Below are positions 53,447-62,011 of a stretch of DNA of 64,000 nt, in pieces (position 1 is the stretch's first letter; the number at the start of each line of letters is the position of its first letter). The DNA comes from Bacteroidetes bacterium 47-18 (GTDB lineage: Bacteria; Bacteroidota; Bacteroidia; Chitinophagales; Chitinophagaceae): the NCBI GenBank assembly GCA_001897155.1, contig MKSF01000033.1, forward strand, positions 211,978 through 275,977. Direction: 5' to 3'. Made by a program: the position numbers and the translations under genes. The notes below the pieces were generated by a model that was not told the origin of the DNA, made no database searches, and saw only the letters and a list, made by a program, of their open reading frames with translations.

Positions 53447-53998
53447 ATGATAAAAAACATCTTTATTTCAGGACTTACAGGCATCGTTTTAGGTGCGGGC
53501 TGTATGTATCTTTACAACTCGGCATCAACGGAACACACTGTGAACGCGGCATCCTTTAATACCTCACTGGCGCTTACCCAGACCACTCCCGGAGGGGTCC
53601 TGGAGATCGGCAGCGGTCCTTATCCCGTGGACTTCAGCGAGTTCAAAACAAAAATGGAAGAATCTGATAGCTGTATGCTGACCAAAACCTATACCAAAGG
53701 CGTTCTGTTCGATGCAACCAAAATGATAGCTATGCTGGACGCATTCATAGCGCAGCAATCCCGTTTATCCAATACGGATACCGATACTTTGCTGGTGGGC
53801 GTATACCCGGCCTATAACTGCCTTACCAACTCTATCCGGCTGTATTACGCGCCTGTAGTTATGGACAAAACCCAATATCTTGCGCTGAGCAAAGGAGCCA
53901 AAATACCGGAAAGCTACATAACCGATTTCAGGACCGAACCTTCTACTTCAACATTTACGGATAATGTTTACAATTTTGGCAATGAATGGCCTTATTAA
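53447..53998 (+). CDS. Membrane-anchored hypothetical protein
   Basis: The 183-residue protein has one N-terminal helix (residues 3-24, KNIFISGLTGIVLGAGCMYLY) serving as an anchor or signal. A periplasmic domain follows, ending FGNEWPY. The domain has a repeated sense of FEV/LSVY strands around TLLVGVYPAYNCLTNSIRLYYAPVV. No family is recognised. Its 3' end overlaps the start of the next gene by 13 bases, suggesting translational coupling, so it is likely part of the following signalling cassette. Confidence 0.65.
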   Translation: MIKNIFISGLTGIVLGAGCMYLYNSASTEHTVNAASFNTSLALTQTTPGGVLEIGSGPYPVDFSEFKTKMEESDSCMLTKTYTKGVLFDATKMIAMLDAFIAQQSRLSNTDTDTLLVGVYPAYNCLTNSIRLYYAPVVMDKTQYLALSKGAKIPESYITDFRTEPSTSTFTDNVYNFGNEWPY

Positions 53999-54627
53999 CC
54001 ATATCTCTTAACCTGATATTTGTAACAGCGGCACTGCTGTTTTCCCTACTGATATTGAAAGAACGGCAGGTGTGGAAAATATTCTTTCCATACCTGCTTG
54101 TAGTGCTTATAACAGAAAGTTACGGGGCTTACCTCAGGCTCAGCGGTATATTCAACAGCTATGTCTATAATATTTTCATGCCTATATACCTGTATACTTT
54201 TTCACTGATATTGCTATATATACTAAAGGCAGAAAAGCTATTACGATACAAGTACCTCCTGCTGTCCTCTATCGTGCTGTTCTACGTGTTTATATTTTAC
54301 CGGTTCGGCATATCCAAGCTGCTGAGCGAGATACTGGTAACGTCCAACTTTATATTCAGTATTCTCTGTCTTATCTACCTGTACAGGCTGATGAGTGATA
54401 ATTTAAGCATTAATATACTTAAATTGCCGGAGTTTTGGATCGTTGTGGGAATCTTAGTGTATTCTTTCGGAAGCATAACGGTCTGGCTGTTTATGGGATT
54501 GCTCAATACTATTTACCAGACCATGCAGCTTCCGTTACGCCAGATCATTATGCTGTTCCTTAACGGGTTCCTGTACGGCTCCTGGTCCTATGCCTTTTTA
54601 TGCAAGTATCAACAGAAAATATCATAA
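53986..54627 (+). CDS. Seven-helix membrane protein, possible sensor of the adjacent two-component system
   Basis: The 213-residue protein has seven hydrophobic segments (about residues 5-24, 31-50, 60-80, 88-105, 113-135, 150-170, 185-205). Loops are short and there is no large soluble domain. No known transporter motif is seen. It overlaps the upstream gene by 13 bases and the downstream histidine kinase by 28 bases. The kinase has only one membrane helix and no evident sensor domain, which suggests that this protein supplies the sensing or regulatory surface. That role is inferred from position only. Confidence 0.65.
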   Translation: MALLTISLNLIFVTAALLFSLLILKERQVWKIFFPYLLVVLITESYGAYLRLSGIFNSYVYNIFMPIYLYTFSLILLYILKAEKLLRYKYLLLSSIVLFYVFIFYRFGISKLLSEILVTSNFIFSILCLIYLYRLMSDNLSINILKLPEFWIVVGILVYSFGSITVWLFMGLLNTIYQTMQLPLRQIIMLFLNGFLYGSWSYAFLCKYQQKIS

Positions 54628-55370
54628 TCATCGTCTTATTGCTTACTGTAATGAGCCTGGTGGTCGTAGGATTTATCATTTCCTATGTCCGCCTGTTCAA
54701 TACACGTAAAAAGCGGCATCTTGAAGAAAAAGAGCAGATGAAGGAGAATTTCCACCTGCAGTTGCTGCACTCCAAGCTGGAGATCCAGGAGCAGACCTTT
54801 ACGGAGATCAGCAAAGAGCTTCATGACAATGTAGGCCAGTTGCTGAGCCTGGCCAGCCTCCAGTTGGGTATGGCCCAGAACCAGTCCATTCCCCTGGAAA
54901 AGATCAAGCAGAACATTGATACGGCACTGGGAGACCTGAGAAATATTTCCAAAAGCCTCAACGGCGAATATATCCAGCAGTTCTCCATTGCCGAGTTCCT
55001 GCAAAACATCAAGAACCAGCTGGACGGAACTGAGACCATAGATTTCCAGATAGAGCAGATAGGCGAAAGATACACCCTGGCGATACCTAAAAAGATCATC
55101 CTGATAAGGGTACTGCAGGAAGCCATACAGAACATCGTGAAGCATGCCAGGGCTTCCCTGCTCCGCGTTACGATAGACAGCTCCGACAGGCAGGTCTTAA
55201 AGATCGCCATTATTGACAACGGTGTAGGCTTTGATGTCAAGAAAGCAGAGCTCAGGAACGGCCTGGGACTTTCCAATATGCAAAAACGCATTGAATCCCT
55301 GAACGGCACCATTGAATTCCGGTCCAGGCCTTCGGAGGGCACCCAGATCTTCATTACAACACCTTTATAA
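54600..55370 (+). CDS. Sensor histidine kinase (NarL/LuxR-partner type)
   Basis: The 256-residue protein has one N-terminal helix (residues 8-30) and a short linker. A HisKA_3 dimerisation domain has phospho-acceptor His75 in ISKELHDNVGQLLSLASLQLG. The HATPase_c domain has N-box LQEAIQNIVKHARA, DNGVGFD, and GLGLSNMQKRIESLNGTIEF. This type phosphorylates LuxR-family response regulators. The extracytoplasmic sensing region is nearly absent. The gene overlaps the 7-TM gene and is followed by the response regulator after 16 bases. Confidence 0.92.
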   Translation: MQVSTENIIIIVLLLTVMSLVVVGFIISYVRLFNTRKKRHLEEKEQMKENFHLQLLHSKLEIQEQTFTEISKELHDNVGQLLSLASLQLGMAQNQSIPLEKIKQNIDTALGDLRNISKSLNGEYIQQFSIAEFLQNIKNQLDGTETIDFQIEQIGERYTLAIPKKIILIRVLQEAIQNIVKHARASLLRVTIDSSDRQVLKIAIIDNGVGFDVKKAELRNGLGLSNMQKRIESLNGTIEFRSRPSEGTQIFITTPL

Positions 55371-55386
55371 ACCAGATGCAGCGCCC

Positions 55387-56055
55387 ATGAAACCACAAAA
55401 TATAAATGTAGCTTTGGTAGACGACCATACCCTGATACGGGAAGGCATTAAAATGCTTATCCAGACCATCCCGGGATATACCGTGGTGCTGGAGTGCAAT
55501 AATGGCAAAGAGCTGGCCGATAAGCTCTCCGGGGCAGCAGCCGTCCCGGTGGACGTCGTGCTGCTGGATGTCCGCATGCCTGAAATGGACGGCTACGAAA
55601 CAGCCGCCTGGTTAACGCAGCATAAGCCGGATATTAAGATCCTGGCGCTGAGCACTATGGATGAGGAGACCTCCATTATCAAAATGATCCAGAACGGCGC
55701 CAAAGGCTATGTGCTTAAGAATGTAGCTACGGAAGAATTAAAGCGGGCGGTGAGCGATGTGCTGGAAAAGGGCTTCTACTTCAATGAGCAGGTATCCCAG
55801 AAAGTCATCAGCTCGCTGCAGGGCATCCTGAATAATAACTCGACCGTTGCCACCCTGCTGCAATTAAACGAGAATGAAAAGCAATTCATCCACCTGGCCT
55901 GTACGGAAATGAGCTATGCGGAAATAGCAAAGGAAATGAACCTGAGTCCCCGCACCATTGACGGCTACAGGGATACGTTATTTGAGAAGTTCGGGGTTAA
56001 AACAAGAGTAGGTCTTGCGCTTTTTGCCGTTAAGCACGGTATCGTAACGCTCTGA
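55387..56055 (+). CDS. LuxR-family DNA-binding response regulator
   Basis: The 222-residue protein has a receiver domain (residues 1-125) with acidic pocket Asp12/Asp13, phospho-acceptor Asp61 in VVLLDVRMPEMDG and Lys in GYVLKNVATEEL. A C-terminal LuxR-type helix-turn-helix (NEKQFIHLACTEMSYAEIAKEMNLSPRTIDGYRDTLFEKFGVKTRVGLALFAVKHG) follows. The start at MKPQNINVALVDDH (55387) is used, because the upstream extension overlaps the kinase. It is paired with the kinase. A terminator overlaps its stop codon. Target genes are unknown. Confidence 0.94.
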   Translation: MKPQNINVALVDDHTLIREGIKMLIQTIPGYTVVLECNNGKELADKLSGAAAVPVDVVLLDVRMPEMDGYETAAWLTQHKPDIKILALSTMDEETSIIKMIQNGAKGYVLKNVATEELKRAVSDVLEKGFYFNEQVSQKVISSLQGILNNNSTVATLLQLNENEKQFIHLACTEMSYAEIAKEMNLSPRTIDGYRDTLFEKFGVKTRVGLALFAVKHGIVTL

Positions 56056-56074
56056 TACCGGGGAGCGTTTTTTC
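56046..56074 (+). terminator. Terminator overlapping the response-regulator stop
   Basis: A 7 bp stem has arms AACGCTC (56046-56052) and GAGCGTT (56063-56069), followed by TTTTC. The stop codon lies in the loop. Confidence 0.75.
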
Positions 56075-56080
56075 ACACCG

Positions 56081-56671
56081 CTATTCCAATTCACTGTTCA
56101 GTTCGCTGTCCTTGACAGGTATGGTACCTTTCTGCCTGTAGATCCTTACCCAGCTAAAATCTTTAGTGGCCTCCAGGTATTCACCCGTGGTTACCTGAGG
56201 ACCATTCTGGATACGGACAGGCGTGGTGGTATAGATCTTTTCCAGCCGCTCATTATAGAACAATTCCTGGGTATATAAGGTATCCTGCTCTTTGGTGATG
56301 ACCCTGACATTATTTTTGACCACGATATCTCCTGTCTCAGGATAATACCGCGCACGCTCCGCGGTAAGGACATTTTCCACCACAAGCGCTTCATTGTAAA
56401 ACTCCACGTACACGCTGTCCAGGAAATCAACGTAATTCACGGCCCTGTCCTGGTAGCGTTCGAAGATATTGCTGTACAGCATCGCTTTGGTATGCCCGGA
56501 CTGGCTGACATAAAAGGTCACGCCGAACGCCCGTTCCTTATTGAAATCGGTATCATCGGTATCGGGCAGGTCCTCCATCTTATTGGAGCAGGAAAACTGC
56601 AGCAGCACAGCCACTGAAGCTAAACATAGCTTCAGTGGCTGCGACAGGCTTATGGTTAAAGATCGGAACAT
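56081..56671 (-). CDS. lptC: LPS export ABC transporter periplasmic protein LptC
   Basis: LptC links the inner-membrane LptBFG complex to the periplasmic LptA bridge that carries lipopolysaccharide to the outer membrane. The 196-residue product has an N-terminal hydrophobic signal with a Cys (LLQFSCSN, Cys28), so it may be a lipoprotein, as is common in this phylum. The beta-jellyroll region reads GHTKAMLYSNIFERYQDRAVNYVDFLDSVYVEFYNEALVVENVLTAERARYYPETGDIVVKNNVRVITKEQDTLYTQELFYNE. It closes the minus-strand group coaX-OMP-lptC. lptC is assigned from this pattern plus context, not from a single motif. Confidence 0.85.
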   Translation of the reverse strand: MFRSLTISLSQPLKLCLASVAVLLQFSCSNKMEDLPDTDDTDFNKERAFGVTFYVSQSGHTKAMLYSNIFERYQDRAVNYVDFLDSVYVEFYNEALVVENVLTAERARYYPETGDIVVKNNVRVITKEQDTLYTQELFYNERLEKIYTTTPVRIQNGPQVTTGEYLEATKDFSWVRIYRQKGTIPVKDSELNSELE

Positions 56672-56702
56672 TATTTTCGGTTACTCCTTTACCGGGCGTA
56701 CA

Positions 56703-58064
56703 TTATTCGAATTTGCGTTTCTTGAACCACACATCATTAAAGTTAAAGCCGAGGGTAAATTTAAAATACCGGTTCGTGTAGGATACAGCATTGGCAGGAG
56801 CGCCGTTGCTCGCGGTACCTATATCAAAGGTCGTATTCAGCAGCCCGGTCCCGTAGGTACCGTACGATCTGAATAAAGGCAGCCCTATGGAGAAAGTGCC
56901 CCCGTAGTAATAGACCTGGTTGCCCAGCACCGCGTAATCGGTACCGTAATAAGCGCCCAGGCGGAACACGATATTATTTAAAAAGACGTTCTCGGTAGCT
57001 TCCGGGTTAGCCATCATCTCCCCTCCTATACCCAGCCTGTAAGTGCTGGCCGCTACACCTGACCGGTCATTATTAAAGGCGAATTCACTCCATTGGGTGG
57101 TCCTGAAATCCACACCGGCGTTCCAGTGCCCGGACCTTCCCATATGCACACCCAGGCTCAGCTCGGATGGTAAGGTAAGCTTTCCTTTGGCATTCCTGAG
57201 GCTCAACGACTGCATGGTATCTATAGGATCCGTGGTCACACTGCTGCCGTTGACCGCATACTGGTACTGCATAGCGTAAAAATCCCTGGAAGTGTTTAAG
57301 CCTGCTTTCAGATCATAGGCGGCACCGAACTGCAGGTAATGGCGGTCCTTTAAAGTATGCTGGTAGATGGCGCCCAGCTGGAATTGTAAGCCCCGGATGG
57401 TATTGACGCTGTAAAATTCGGAATTGGTATAGCTCGGGTTTATCAGGTACACGCTCTCTATCGCAGAGCTGTTCAGGATGCTGCCGAAAATATAATTGGC
57501 ATTCAGCCCCAGGGCGAATCCCTTGTATTTAAAGGCACCGCCCAGGTACAGGTCATGAAGGGCCCCGTAGCCGTAATACATCCGGTTGACCGTATCCAGC
57601 CCGGCAATGACATCCTGCTGCGCGGCGTCATAATACACCGTGCTCTTGGGATGGTACCCGAAGCTGAGGCCAAAATACTTACCGGCAGGAATGGCGAATG
57701 CGATGCTGTTGATGGTATAAGTGCTGGACTTCAGGGAATTATCGTTCAGGAATATATTATTGGAATAGGCCTGCACGCTCAGGTCAAAGGTGGTGATCTT
57801 TGTAAACCCGTAGGTGGCAGGATTCATCTTATTGATAGCGAAAGGATTATTATATGCGGCAGCAATGCCTCCCATACCTTTTATCATACTGTTGGACGGG
57901 TCCAGCCAGTTCCCGACACCGATCCTGGATAAAGGACTGTTTGCCAGTCCCGTCTTGGGACCATTCTCCCCGATGATCACCCGGGAAGGCTGTGCAAAAA
58001 CATTATTGAATCCCGCAGTGGATACCGCGGCCAGAAGTATTGCTATCCGAATTTTATTTAGCAT
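56703..58064 (-). CDS. Outer-membrane beta-barrel protein
   Basis: The 453-residue protein has a signal peptide (MLNKIRIAILLAAVSTAGFNNVFAQ) and then many amphipathic strands with aromatic girdles (for example YFGLSFGYHPKSTVYYD, YLQFGAAYDLKAG). The C-terminal strand ends in Phe/Glu, as in barrels inserted by BamA. Near the N terminus, SPLSRIGVGNWLDPSNSMIKGMGGIAAAYNNPFAINKMNPATYGF recalls the plug of FadL/OmpP1-type transporters. No substrate is known. Its start overlaps the coaX stop region by 11 bases, suggesting coupling. It lies between coaX and lptC, a conserved arrangement in Bacteroidota. Confidence 0.82.
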   Translation of the reverse strand: MLNKIRIAILLAAVSTAGFNNVFAQPSRVIIGENGPKTGLANSPLSRIGVGNWLDPSNSMIKGMGGIAAAYNNPFAINKMNPATYGFTKITTFDLSVQAYSNNIFLNDNSLKSSTYTINSIAFAIPAGKYFGLSFGYHPKSTVYYDAAQQDVIAGLDTVNRMYYGYGALHDLYLGGAFKYKGFALGLNANYIFGSILNSSAIESVYLINPSYTNSEFYSVNTIRGLQFQLGAIYQHTLKDRHYLQFGAAYDLKAGLNTSRDFYAMQYQYAVNGSSVTTDPIDTMQSLSLRNAKGKLTLPSELSLGVHMGRSGHWNAGVDFRTTQWSEFAFNNDRSGVAASTYRLGIGGEMMANPEATENVFLNNIVFRLGAYYGTDYAVLGNQVYYYGGTFSIGLPLFRSYGTYGTGLLNTTFDIGTASNGAPANAVSYTNRYFKFTLGFNFNDVWFKKRKFE

Positions 58065-58782
58065 TATATAATAATATTGAATTGAGCCCTTTCAGTTGCA
58101 AATTAGCATCGGCAAAGGTCGTGTTTTTTAATTTCCTACCCAAAATACTTGCATCCCCCCCTGTTAAGAACACATTAATATCTTTGAACTGTTCCTTATA
58201 GGCGCTGATAAAGCCGTCTATCTCAAATGCCACCCCGTTGATGACGCCTGAACGGATGCTGCTTTCCGTATCATAGCCCAGCAGCGTGGTATCACCGGGA
58301 GCGTCCACCAGCGGCAGCTTATCGGTAAATTCGTTCAGGGCCCTGAGCCGCAGCCCGATACCCGGGGTGATATTGCCGCCCCTGAAAGTACGGTTGCTTG
58401 TCAGCACATTATAGGTCACAGCAGTACCAACGCTGATAACTAAATTATTATTGTGAGGGTAAGCCTGAAATGCAGCGGCAACCAGGGCCAGCCTGTCCAT
58501 ACCCAGGGAGGCGGATGTCAGGTAGGCATTCAGGAACGGTACCGGCGTCTCCGGCCTCAGCACCATGCACCGCGTATGCTCCTGCAGCAGTTGCTTTATG
58601 GCGCCACCCCTGTCCACCACACTGCAAATAATCGACAGGGTTACATTATAGTCCTCAATGATCCGGAGGATATCCGGGGATTCATCATATGCTATCCTCC
58701 AGTCCTGCAATAATCTTTCATTTTCGAACACGCCCATCTTAATGGCGGTATTCCCGAAATCAATGGCTAAATTTCTGCTCAT
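58054..58782 (-). CDS. coaX: Type III pantothenate kinase
   Basis: CoaX phosphorylates pantothenate, the first step of coenzyme A synthesis. The 242-residue product has the ATPase-fold phosphate-1 motif LAIDFGNTAIKMG, GMDRLALVAAAFQ, LVISVGTAVTYNVL (phosphate-2) and GGNITPGIGLRLRALNEFTDKLP (pantothenate site). Length is normal. It heads the minus-strand cluster with the outer-membrane protein and lptC, divergent from lptE. Confidence 0.95.
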   Translation of the reverse strand: MSRNLAIDFGNTAIKMGVFENERLLQDWRIAYDESPDILRIIEDYNVTLSIICSVVDRGGAIKQLLQEHTRCMVLRPETPVPFLNAYLTSASLGMDRLALVAAAFQAYPHNNNLVISVGTAVTYNVLTSNRTFRGGNITPGIGLRLRALNEFTDKLPLVDAPGDTTLLGYDTESSIRSGVINGVAFEIDGFISAYKEQFKDINVFLTGGDASILGRKLKNTTFADANLQLKGLNSILLYNAK

Positions 58783-58900
58783 GTTATTATTCTTTTAACA
58801 GTAAAAGCGATGAAAATACAAAAAAAATACCATAGTAATAATCCTTCCCTTAAAAAGATGAAAAAAAACCGGTGTGCGGCGGCATAAGCTTTATTTACTA

Positions 58901-58908
58901 TAACTTTG
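58901..58908 (+). promoter_or_regulatory. Promoter of the lptE operon
   Basis: TAACTTTG (58901-58908) matches the -7 box, 31 bases before the lptE ATG. No clear -33 element. Confidence 0.45.
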
Positions 58909-58939
58909 TACGCTGTCCCCTTCTAATTCTGAGCAGTCT

Positions 58940-59446
58940 ATGAAATTATCCAAATACCTGTTTCCCTTATTGCTGCTGTTGCTGTCGGCAGCGGGCTGCC
59001 GTTTTCCCTACAGCTTCACCGGCGCCAGCATACAGGGTAAGACCATCAACATCTACACGTTTGAGAACCGGGCCCCCAATATCGTGCCGACACTGGCCCC
59101 CACCATTTCCGAAAAGGTAAGGAACAAGATACTGTCACAGACCGGGCTCGCCTCCAAGAATACGGAAGATGTGGACTATATTATGAAATCCGCCATTACC
59201 GGCTACAACGTGACCATATCGGGTATGCAGGGCGCCACCCAGGCTTCGCAGAACCGGCTTACCATAAGCCTGGAGGTGGAATTTATCAACAAGCTGGATG
59301 AGAAGCAGAATTTCAAACAGACCTTTTCCAGGTTCGCGGATTTCCAGGCCTCGCAGCAGCTTCAAAGCGTGGAGAACACCCTCATTGAAGAGATCTGCAA
59401 CCAGCTCGCGGAAGATATTTTCAACAAAGCATTTGTGAATTGGTAA
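58940..59446 (+). CDS. lptE: LPS assembly lipoprotein LptE
   Basis: LptE plugs the LptD outer-membrane pore that inserts lipopolysaccharide. The 168-residue lipoprotein has signal MKLSKYLFPLLLLLLSAAGC (Cys20). The mature domain begins with RFPYSFTGASIQGKTINIYTFENRAPNIVPTLAPTISEKVRNKILSQTGLASKNTEDVDYIMKSAITGYNVTIS, the typical Bacteroidota LptE fold with a C-terminal helix (EDIFNKAFVNW). It is divergent from the lptC cluster. It begins the plus-strand group with a TPR protein and secG. Confidence 0.85.
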   Translation: MKLSKYLFPLLLLLLSAAGCRFPYSFTGASIQGKTINIYTFENRAPNIVPTLAPTISEKVRNKILSQTGLASKNTEDVDYIMKSAITGYNVTISGMQGATQASQNRLTISLEVEFINKLDEKQNFKQTFSRFADFQASQQLQSVENTLIEEICNQLAEDIFNKAFVNW

Positions 59447-59497
59447 CTTTTAGGCTATTTTTACGAACCTCATTTTTTATCATAAACTCATAGTACC

Positions 59498-60301
59498 TTG
59501 ATAACCGCTTCAAAATTATCCGACCTGCTGCAGCATCCTGCCGGTATCCACGGGTATGACAATGCTGCTGTAGAGAAATGGGTAAAAGAATATCCTTTTT
59601 TCAGCCTGTTCCAGTACATCCGGTCCCTGAAGACGGATCCGTCCGCGGACCTCGCTGCGCTCAGGCAATTATACCCGGCACACCCCGTGCTGCTGTACCT
59701 GCTGAAGCAGAACAGCAGCAGCAGCTACCATTATAAGGATGTAAGCATTCCGGAAACAGCGGCAGCGGACACCCGGGAAGCGGCTGCAAAATTCGACAAT
59801 CCCGTAGACGAAATATTATTCTCCGGCAGCCATACACCCGATTACTTCCCTCCCGCGGAGGTATCCGAAGATATCCCGGAGGATATCCCGACGGTGCTGC
59901 ACGCCGCCGACCCGGAACAGGCGACGGCAGAGGACGAAGAGCAGATGGCGCTGATGCGTGTCATGTCATTTTCGGAATGGCTCAGCTTCCTCTCCCACAA
60001 GAACAAAAAGGAAAAAGCGGAAGAGGAAAGCCGGCGGCACCTCAAAGCCATGTGGCAGAAGGAAAAGCTGGCCAAAGCCATGGAAGACGAGACCGACGAG
60101 ATCCCCGAAACGGTATTCAATATGGCCGTCAACTCCCTGAATGCCCCTGAAGACATCATGAACGAGTCCATGGCAGAGGTATATGTGCGGCAGCACAAGT
60201 ACACAAAAGCCATTGAGATATACCAAAAATTAAGTTTGTTGTATCCAGAAAAAAGTACTTATTTTGCATCAAAGATTGAAAAAATAAAAAAAGAAATATA
60301 A
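59498..60301 (+). CDS. TPR-like hypothetical protein
   Basis: The 267-residue cytoplasmic protein has an N-terminal part with EKWVKEYPFFSLFQYIRSLK and LYPAHPVLLYLLKQ. A long acidic, probably disordered middle follows (EDIPEDIPTVLHAADPEQATAEDEEQ), then a Lys/Glu-rich helix. The C-terminal TPR-like helix pair reads MAEVYVRQHKYTKAIEIYQKLSLLYPEKSTYFASKIEKIKKEI. It must start at TTG (59498), as no in-frame ATG precedes the conserved start. It lies between lptE and secG, a common order in Bacteroidota, but its role is not known. secG follows by 9 bases. Confidence 0.7.
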   Translation: MITASKLSDLLQHPAGIHGYDNAAVEKWVKEYPFFSLFQYIRSLKTDPSADLAALRQLYPAHPVLLYLLKQNSSSSYHYKDVSIPETAAADTREAAAKFDNPVDEILFSGSHTPDYFPPAEVSEDIPEDIPTVLHAADPEQATAEDEEQMALMRVMSFSEWLSFLSHKNKKEKAEEESRRHLKAMWQKEKLAKAMEDETDEIPETVFNMAVNSLNAPEDIMNESMAEVYVRQHKYTKAIEIYQKLSLLYPEKSTYFASKIEKIKKEI

Positions 60302-60310
60302 TATAATACT

Positions 60311-60616
60311 ATGGTAGAATTCATCATCATACTGATCTTAATCTTATGTTTTGTCTTAGGCTTTTTCGTACTGGTACAAAAGCCCAAAGGCAGTGGCTTA
60401 TCCGGCTCGTTCGGATCACTGGGCGCCCAGGTGATGGGTGTGCAGAAATCCGGCGATACCTTTGAAAAAGGTACCTGGATCCTGATGACCGTCATAGCGG
60501 CATTATGTATCGCTTCTACCATGTTCATCCCTAAGGCCGAGCGTCCCAAGCAGACAGCCCCGCAGGAGCAGACGCAGCAACCGCAGAATCAGAATAACCA
60601 GCAGGCTACTAACTAA
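60311..60616 (+). CDS. secG: Preprotein translocase subunit SecG
   Basis: SecG assists the SecYEG channel. The 101-residue protein has two membrane helices (about residues 3-20 and 55-75). The family segment VQKPKGSGLSGSFGSLGAQVMGVQKSGDTFEKGTWILM lies between them. A Gln/Asn-rich tail (QEQTQQPQNQNNQQATN) is a lineage-specific extension. A hairpin terminator follows at 60650-60680. Confidence 0.93.
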   Translation: MVEFIIILILILCFVLGFFVLVQKPKGSGLSGSFGSLGAQVMGVQKSGDTFEKGTWILMTVIAALCIASTMFIPKAERPKQTAPQEQTQQPQNQNNQQATN

Positions 60617-60649
60617 ACCCGGCCTGTCCTTTCATATCATTATCAGCAG

Positions 60650-60682
60650 AAAGCTCAAAGTGTAGACCATTTTGAGCTTTTT
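60650..60682 (+). terminator. Terminator downstream of secG
   Basis: A 10 bp stem has arms AAAGCTCAAA (60650-60659... 60650-60659) and TTTGAGCTTT (60671-60680) with an 11-base loop, followed by TT. Confidence 0.8.
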
Positions 60683-60706
60683 ATATTAGAAGACGCCGTT
60701 TAAAAT

Positions 60707-61486
60707 ATGAATGTACCCCAAGGAAAATACATCTATTTCGCTTCCGACTTTCACCTGGGCTTACCCGATTACAAAGCCAGCATCGAAAGAGAGCGCTTTA
60801 TCTGCAGATGGCTGGATGAGATAAAGGAGACAGCGCATACGATCTTCCTGGTGGGTGACCTCTTTGATGTCTGGTTCGAATATAAGAATGTCATACCCAA
60901 AGGATATACCCGCTTCCTGGGCAAGCTGGCCGAGCTGTCGGACAGGGGCATTACCATAGAAGTATTTACCGGCAACCACGACCTGTGGATGCGGGACTAC
61001 TTCCGGCAGGAGCTGGACATACAGGTACATACCGGCCCGCTGACCGCCACCTTCAACGGGAAGAAATTCTACATCGCCCACGGCGACGGGCTGGGACCGG
61101 GAGACCAGGGCTATAAATTCCTGAAAAAGGTCATGTCCAACCGCTTTTCGCAATGGCTGTACAGGAGGATACATCCCGATACCGGCATCAAAATAGCGGA
61201 CTATTTCAGCAAGAAAGGCCCCAAGCACCTGTCCGGTGACAATATCTTCCTGGGAGAAGATAAAGAATGGCTGGTGCTGCACGCCAGGGCCATACTGCAG
61301 CATGAACATTTTGATTATTTCATCTTCGGGCACCGCCACCTCGCCATGACGCTGGACCTCGGCGACAACGCCACCTATATCAACCTGGGCGACTGGCTGT
61401 CCTATAACACCTACGCCGTATTCGACGGCGAAAAGACCGTGCTGAGATCCTACCCGGACCATTTACCTTACCGTCAACCTTTCTAA
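60707..61486 (+). CDS. lpxH: UDP-2,3-diacylglucosamine diphosphatase
   Basis: LpxH hydrolyses UDP-2,3-diacylglucosamine to lipid X in lipid A synthesis, at the cytoplasmic face of the inner membrane. The 259-residue metallophosphoesterase shows YFASDFHLGLPD, VGDLFDVWFEYKNVIPKGYTRFLG, GNHDLWM, AHGDGLGPGDQGYKFLKKV and IFGHRHLAM. The metal-ligand residues (Asp, His, Asp, Asn, His, His) are all visible. Length is about 20 residues more than E. coli LpxH. It is followed by the SixA-like gene after 15 bases. Confidence 0.92.
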   Translation: MNVPQGKYIYFASDFHLGLPDYKASIERERFICRWLDEIKETAHTIFLVGDLFDVWFEYKNVIPKGYTRFLGKLAELSDRGITIEVFTGNHDLWMRDYFRQELDIQVHTGPLTATFNGKKFYIAHGDGLGPGDQGYKFLKKVMSNRFSQWLYRRIHPDTGIKIADYFSKKGPKHLSGDNIFLGEDKEWLVLHARAILQHEHFDYFIFGHRHLAMTLDLGDNATYINLGDWLSYNTYAVFDGEKTVLRSYPDHLPYRQPF

Positions 61487-61501
61487 CCTCAATCATACGA
61501 T

Positions 61502-61999
61502 ATGTCAAAAACACTTATTATAATACGGCACGGTAAAGCAGAAGAGGGCTTTGACAAAAAGGATATTGACCGCAGGCTCAGCTCAAGGGGCATACAGCAG
61601 GCTCACCACAACGGCAGCACCCTGCGGCAACGCCAGGTACACCCCGGCCTGCTGCTGCACAGCAGCGCATCCAGGACCACCGGAACGGCGGCTATCATAG
61701 CTGAATATATGCAAGGCGAAAATATGCGTGTAATTTCCACGCCGAATTTGTACCTTTGCCCGTCGTCAAAAATCCTGGATGAACTGGTGGCCCATGCGAA
61801 GGATACCGATCATACCGTCATCATTGTAGGCCACAACAGCGGTCTTTCCGATTTTTACAACCAAATCCTGTCCGGCAGCCTGTACTATAACCTCTCTACC
61901 TGTGAAATGGCTGTAATATCACTGAATATCGGGTCCTGGACAGACCTGTATGATAAATATGACGCGCAATTGCTAAGCATAGAAAAACCAAACAAATAA
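61502..61999 (+). CDS. Histidine phosphatase family protein (SixA-like)
   Basis: The 165-residue protein has the RHG motif with catalytic His10 (LIIIRHGKAEEG), DIDRRLSSRGIQQAHHN, SASRTTGTAAIIAEYM, and a second His in VIIVGHNSGLSDF. SixA-type enzymes dephosphorylate phosphohistidine proteins, but closely similar proteins act on other phosphoesters, so the substrate is not assigned. It lies between lpxH and the kinase/RapZ fusion (12 bases away) and is probably co-transcribed. Confidence 0.85.
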   Translation: MSKTLIIIRHGKAEEGFDKKDIDRRLSSRGIQQAHHNGSTLRQRQVHPGLLLHSSASRTTGTAAIIAEYMQGENMRVISTPNLYLCPSSKILDELVAHAKDTDHTVIIVGHNSGLSDFYNQILSGSLYYNLSTCEMAVISLNIGSWTDLYDKYDAQLLSIEKPNK

Positions 62000-62011
62000 T
62001 ATACGGATACC

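Noticed and set aside
60761..61462. 233-codon minus-strand open frame
   Set aside because: It is exactly antisense to lpxH and low in any recognisable motif.
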